From assembly GCA_050303435.1 (NCBI GenBank), contig JBNLBT010000012.1:1-53791 (forward strand): DNA of 53,791 bases, in the 5' to 3' direction. Below the pieces are notes generated by a model, which did no database searches, was not told the DNA's origin, and saw only the letters and a program-made list of their open reading frames with translations. Positions 52,469 through 53,791 of this stretch are shown here, piece by piece. This stretch comes from JBNLBT01 sp050303435. Lineage in GTDB: Bacteria; Pseudomonadota; Gammaproteobacteria; Xanthomonadales; Marinicellaceae. The position numbers were made by a program, and so were the translations under genes. Numbering within the stretch: the first letter of the stretch is position 1; every line of letters begins with the position of its first letter.

Positions 52469-52505
52469 ATAAAAAAATAATAATCACAACAACCCGGAGA
52501 ACTTT

Positions 52506-53791
52506 ATGAAATTCATCCACAGCGGGCGCCGCGGGCGCAACGTCATTGCGTTGACGTTGCTGAGCTCGGCGCTGTCATTCAATGCACCGGTCTTCGCACA
52601 GGACGACTCGGTGGAAGAACTCGACAAGGTGCAGGTCACCGGATCGCGCATTCGCCAGAGTCAGATCGGCGACATCGAAACGGTGCAAACCATCAGCCGT
52701 GAAGACATCGACCGCTCCGGCCTGACATCGGTCGGCGACATCCTGCAGCAATTGACCCAGTCCGGTTCAGCCATCAACACCCGCTTCAACAGCAGCGGCA
52801 ACTTCGGCTTTCCGCCCAACGGCGGCGGCATTGGCGCCGGCGCCACGCAGGTGGACATGCGCCATCTGGGCTCCTCGCGCGTGCTGGTGCTGGTCAACGG
52901 CCAGCGCTGGGTGGCCGGCTCTTCGGCCTCGGGCGTGAGCAACGCGGTGGACATGAACACCATTCCGGTCGGCATCATCGAGCGCATTGACATCCTCAAG
53001 GACGGCGCGTCTTCGATCTACGGCGCCGACGCCATCGCCGGGGTGATCAACATCATCACCAAACAAAACTACGACGGCGGTGAAGCGCGTGTTTATCTGG
53101 GCGCCTTTGATGAAGGCGACGGCGAAGTGGCCAGCATGGATGTGACCTTTGGCAAATCCTCCGAAGACGTCAGCCTGCTGTTGAGCATTGGCTACGCCGA
53201 TCAATCCGAAGTGTCAGCCGCGGACCGGGTGCTGTCCCAGTTTCCCGTGCCCAACACCGGCGTCACGCGCGGCTCATCCGGCACCCCGCAAGGCCGCTTT
53301 CTGTTCACCGACGCCAACGGCGTGCAACAGAACTGCACCATCAACAACGGCGTCACCGGCGTGCCGTTCTTTGACATCAACAACCCCTGCAACGGCGACG
53401 ATTTTCACCCGTTCACCGACGCCGACCGCTTCAATTTTGCACCGTTCAACCTGTACGTCACGCCGTCCAAGCGCACCAATCTGTTTGCCGAGGCGCGGGT
53501 CAACCTGAACGACAACGTCAGCTGGTACGTGCGCGGCCTGTACAACAACCGCAAATCCACCAACCAGGCGGCCCCGGAACCGATTTTCATCGGCCCGTTC
53601 GCGGAAGCCGGCGCCATCGCCGAGGCGTACGAGAACGTCGAACTCGAAATTCTCGAGGAGTCGGACATGTCGGAGCTGGGCATGGACGCGCTGCTGGGCG
53701 TATCCCGCGGCAGCAGCAACTCTGCCCGCCTGATCGTCCTGAAGTACCACGGCGCAGCGGCGGACCACCGCCCGGTAGCCCTGATCGGCAA
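52506..53791 (+). CDS. TonB-dependent receptor, N-terminal part; 3' end chimeric
   Basis: An outer-membrane receptor for energised uptake of an unknown ligand. A signal peptide (to about FNAPVFAQ) is followed by a short region with VQVTGSRIRQSQIGD and a full plug domain: TVQTISREDIDRSGLTSVGD, VDMRHLGSSRVLVLVNGQRW, IERIDILKDGASSIYGADAI and AGVINIITKQNYDGG. The first barrel strands follow, up to about residue 363 (WYVRGLYNNRKSTNQAAPEP). From about base 53600 the frame stays open but the protein becomes leucyl aminopeptidase (see next entry), so the rest of the receptor is missing. It runs off the window end. The VLVNGQRW/YGADAIAGVI type is common in Xanthomonadales-like bacteria. Confidence 0.85.
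   Translation, partial: MKFIHSGRRGRNVIALTLLSSALSFNAPVFAQDDSVEELDKVQVTGSRIRQSQIGDIETVQTISREDIDRSGLTSVGDILQQLTQSGSAINTRFNSSGNFGFPPNGGGIGAGATQVDMRHLGSSRVLVLVNGQRWVAGSSASGVSNAVDMNTIPVGIIERIDILKDGASSIYGADAIAGVINIITKQNYDGGEARVYLGAFDEGDGEVASMDVTFGKSSEDVSLLLSIGYADQSEVSAADRVLSQFPVPNTGVTRGSSGTPQGRFLFTDANGVQQNCTINNGVTGVPFFDINNPCNGDDFHPFTDADRFNFAPFNLYVTPSKRTNLFAEARVNLNDNVSWYVRGLYNNRKSTNQAAPEPIFIGPFAEAGAIAEAYENVELEILEESDMSELGMDALLGVSRGSSNSARLIVLKYHGAAADHRPVALIG
53601..53791 (+). other. pepA: Leucyl aminopeptidase (PepA) fragment fused to the receptor ORF
   Basis: In the same frame as the receptor, the sequence from about 53610 reads IAEAYENVELEILEESDM, then SELGMDALLGVSRGSSNSA, RLIVLKYHGAAADHRPVALI. This matches the start of the M17 leucyl aminopeptidase catalytic domain (compare the E. 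coli pattern VIGEQQMKELGM...LAVGQGS...PIVLVGKG), ending just before the metal-binding Lys/Asp region. GAG and CTC codons are commoner here than in the receptor part. No receptor contains this module. The junction is best explained as a chimeric join at the end of an assembled contig, less likely as a real gene fusion. Confidence 0.8.

Larger units (their letters stand above)
52199..52505. other. 307-bp leader region of the TonB-dependent receptor
   Basis: No gene is visible. The region holds a sigma-70 promoter (52375-52401), a nested hairpin in the transcribed leader (52423-52468) followed by an A-rich single-stranded-looking stretch, and GGAGA just before the ATG at 52506. The first ~170 bases after the beta-helix stop show no clear terminator. 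Confidence 0.6.

Noticed and set aside
1..53791. CRISPR arrays, tRNA or rRNA genes, transposases, phage genes
   Set aside because: Looked for on both strands; no regular spaced repeats, tRNA-like T-arm sequences or mobile-element proteins were recognised.

Overview
The window is GC-rich, gene-dense gammaproteobacterial DNA. The order map-glnD-dapD-yffB-dapE, the full Rsx/Rnf operon next to metG, TonB-dependent uptake, a tricorn-type protease and secreted proteins ending in an IF-x-x-GF-E/D tail together suggest the Lysobacterales (Xanthomonadales) or Wenzhouxiangella-like lineages. This assignment rests on gene content only. Both edges look abnormal. The first ~215 bases are AT-rich and end in a 125-bp palindrome, and the last ~190 bases switch in frame from a TonB receptor to leucyl aminopeptidase. 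The window may therefore be a whole contig with unreliable ends.

Region 1 (0.3-16 kb) is mostly housekeeping. A tightly overlapping minus-strand chain, map-glnD-dapD-yffB-dapE-dusA-arginine deiminase-like gene, covers lysine/peptidoglycan precursor synthesis, nitrogen sensing, N-terminal Met removal and tRNA modification. Divergent from it are hemB-aroE on the plus strand. A selD-selU pair on the minus strand makes selenophosphate and 2-selenouridine tRNA. Then come an M14 carboxypeptidase, two secreted proteins (a small unknown and a subtilase) and nth.

Region 2 (16-30 kb) is signalling and envelope. It has a giant tricorn-type S41 protease, an ECF sigma factor translationally overlapping a membrane Ser/Thr kinase with a long repeat-like C-terminal region, a secreted beta-helix protein, an LpxH-like phosphatase, a lone molybdopterin oxidoreductase and a second receptor-like kinase whose C-terminal half has a different base composition.

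Region 3 (30-45.5 kb) holds metG-rsxABCDGE-popT-sbcB as one minus-strand block: methionyl-tRNA synthetase, the six-subunit ion-pumping ferredoxin oxidoreductase, a DUF368/PopT lipid-carrier translocase and exonuclease I. It is followed by a small unknown gene, an LtaS-like membrane sulfatase-fold enzyme, a CAP-domain protein, an isolated trpE and a low-GC acyltransferase.

Region 4 (45.5-53.8 kb) is accessory and secretory: two more beta-helix paralogues around an HxlR-type regulator, a vanadium haloperoxidase-family protein and a seven-repeat FG-GAP protein, then a strong promoter and a structured leader before the TonB-dependent receptor. The most interesting signal is a shared C-terminal tail (I/L-F/Y-x-x-x-F-E/D) on five otherwise dissimilar predicted secreted proteins. 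It could be an undescribed sorting or secretion signal. No tRNA, rRNA, CRISPR array, IS element or prophage was seen.
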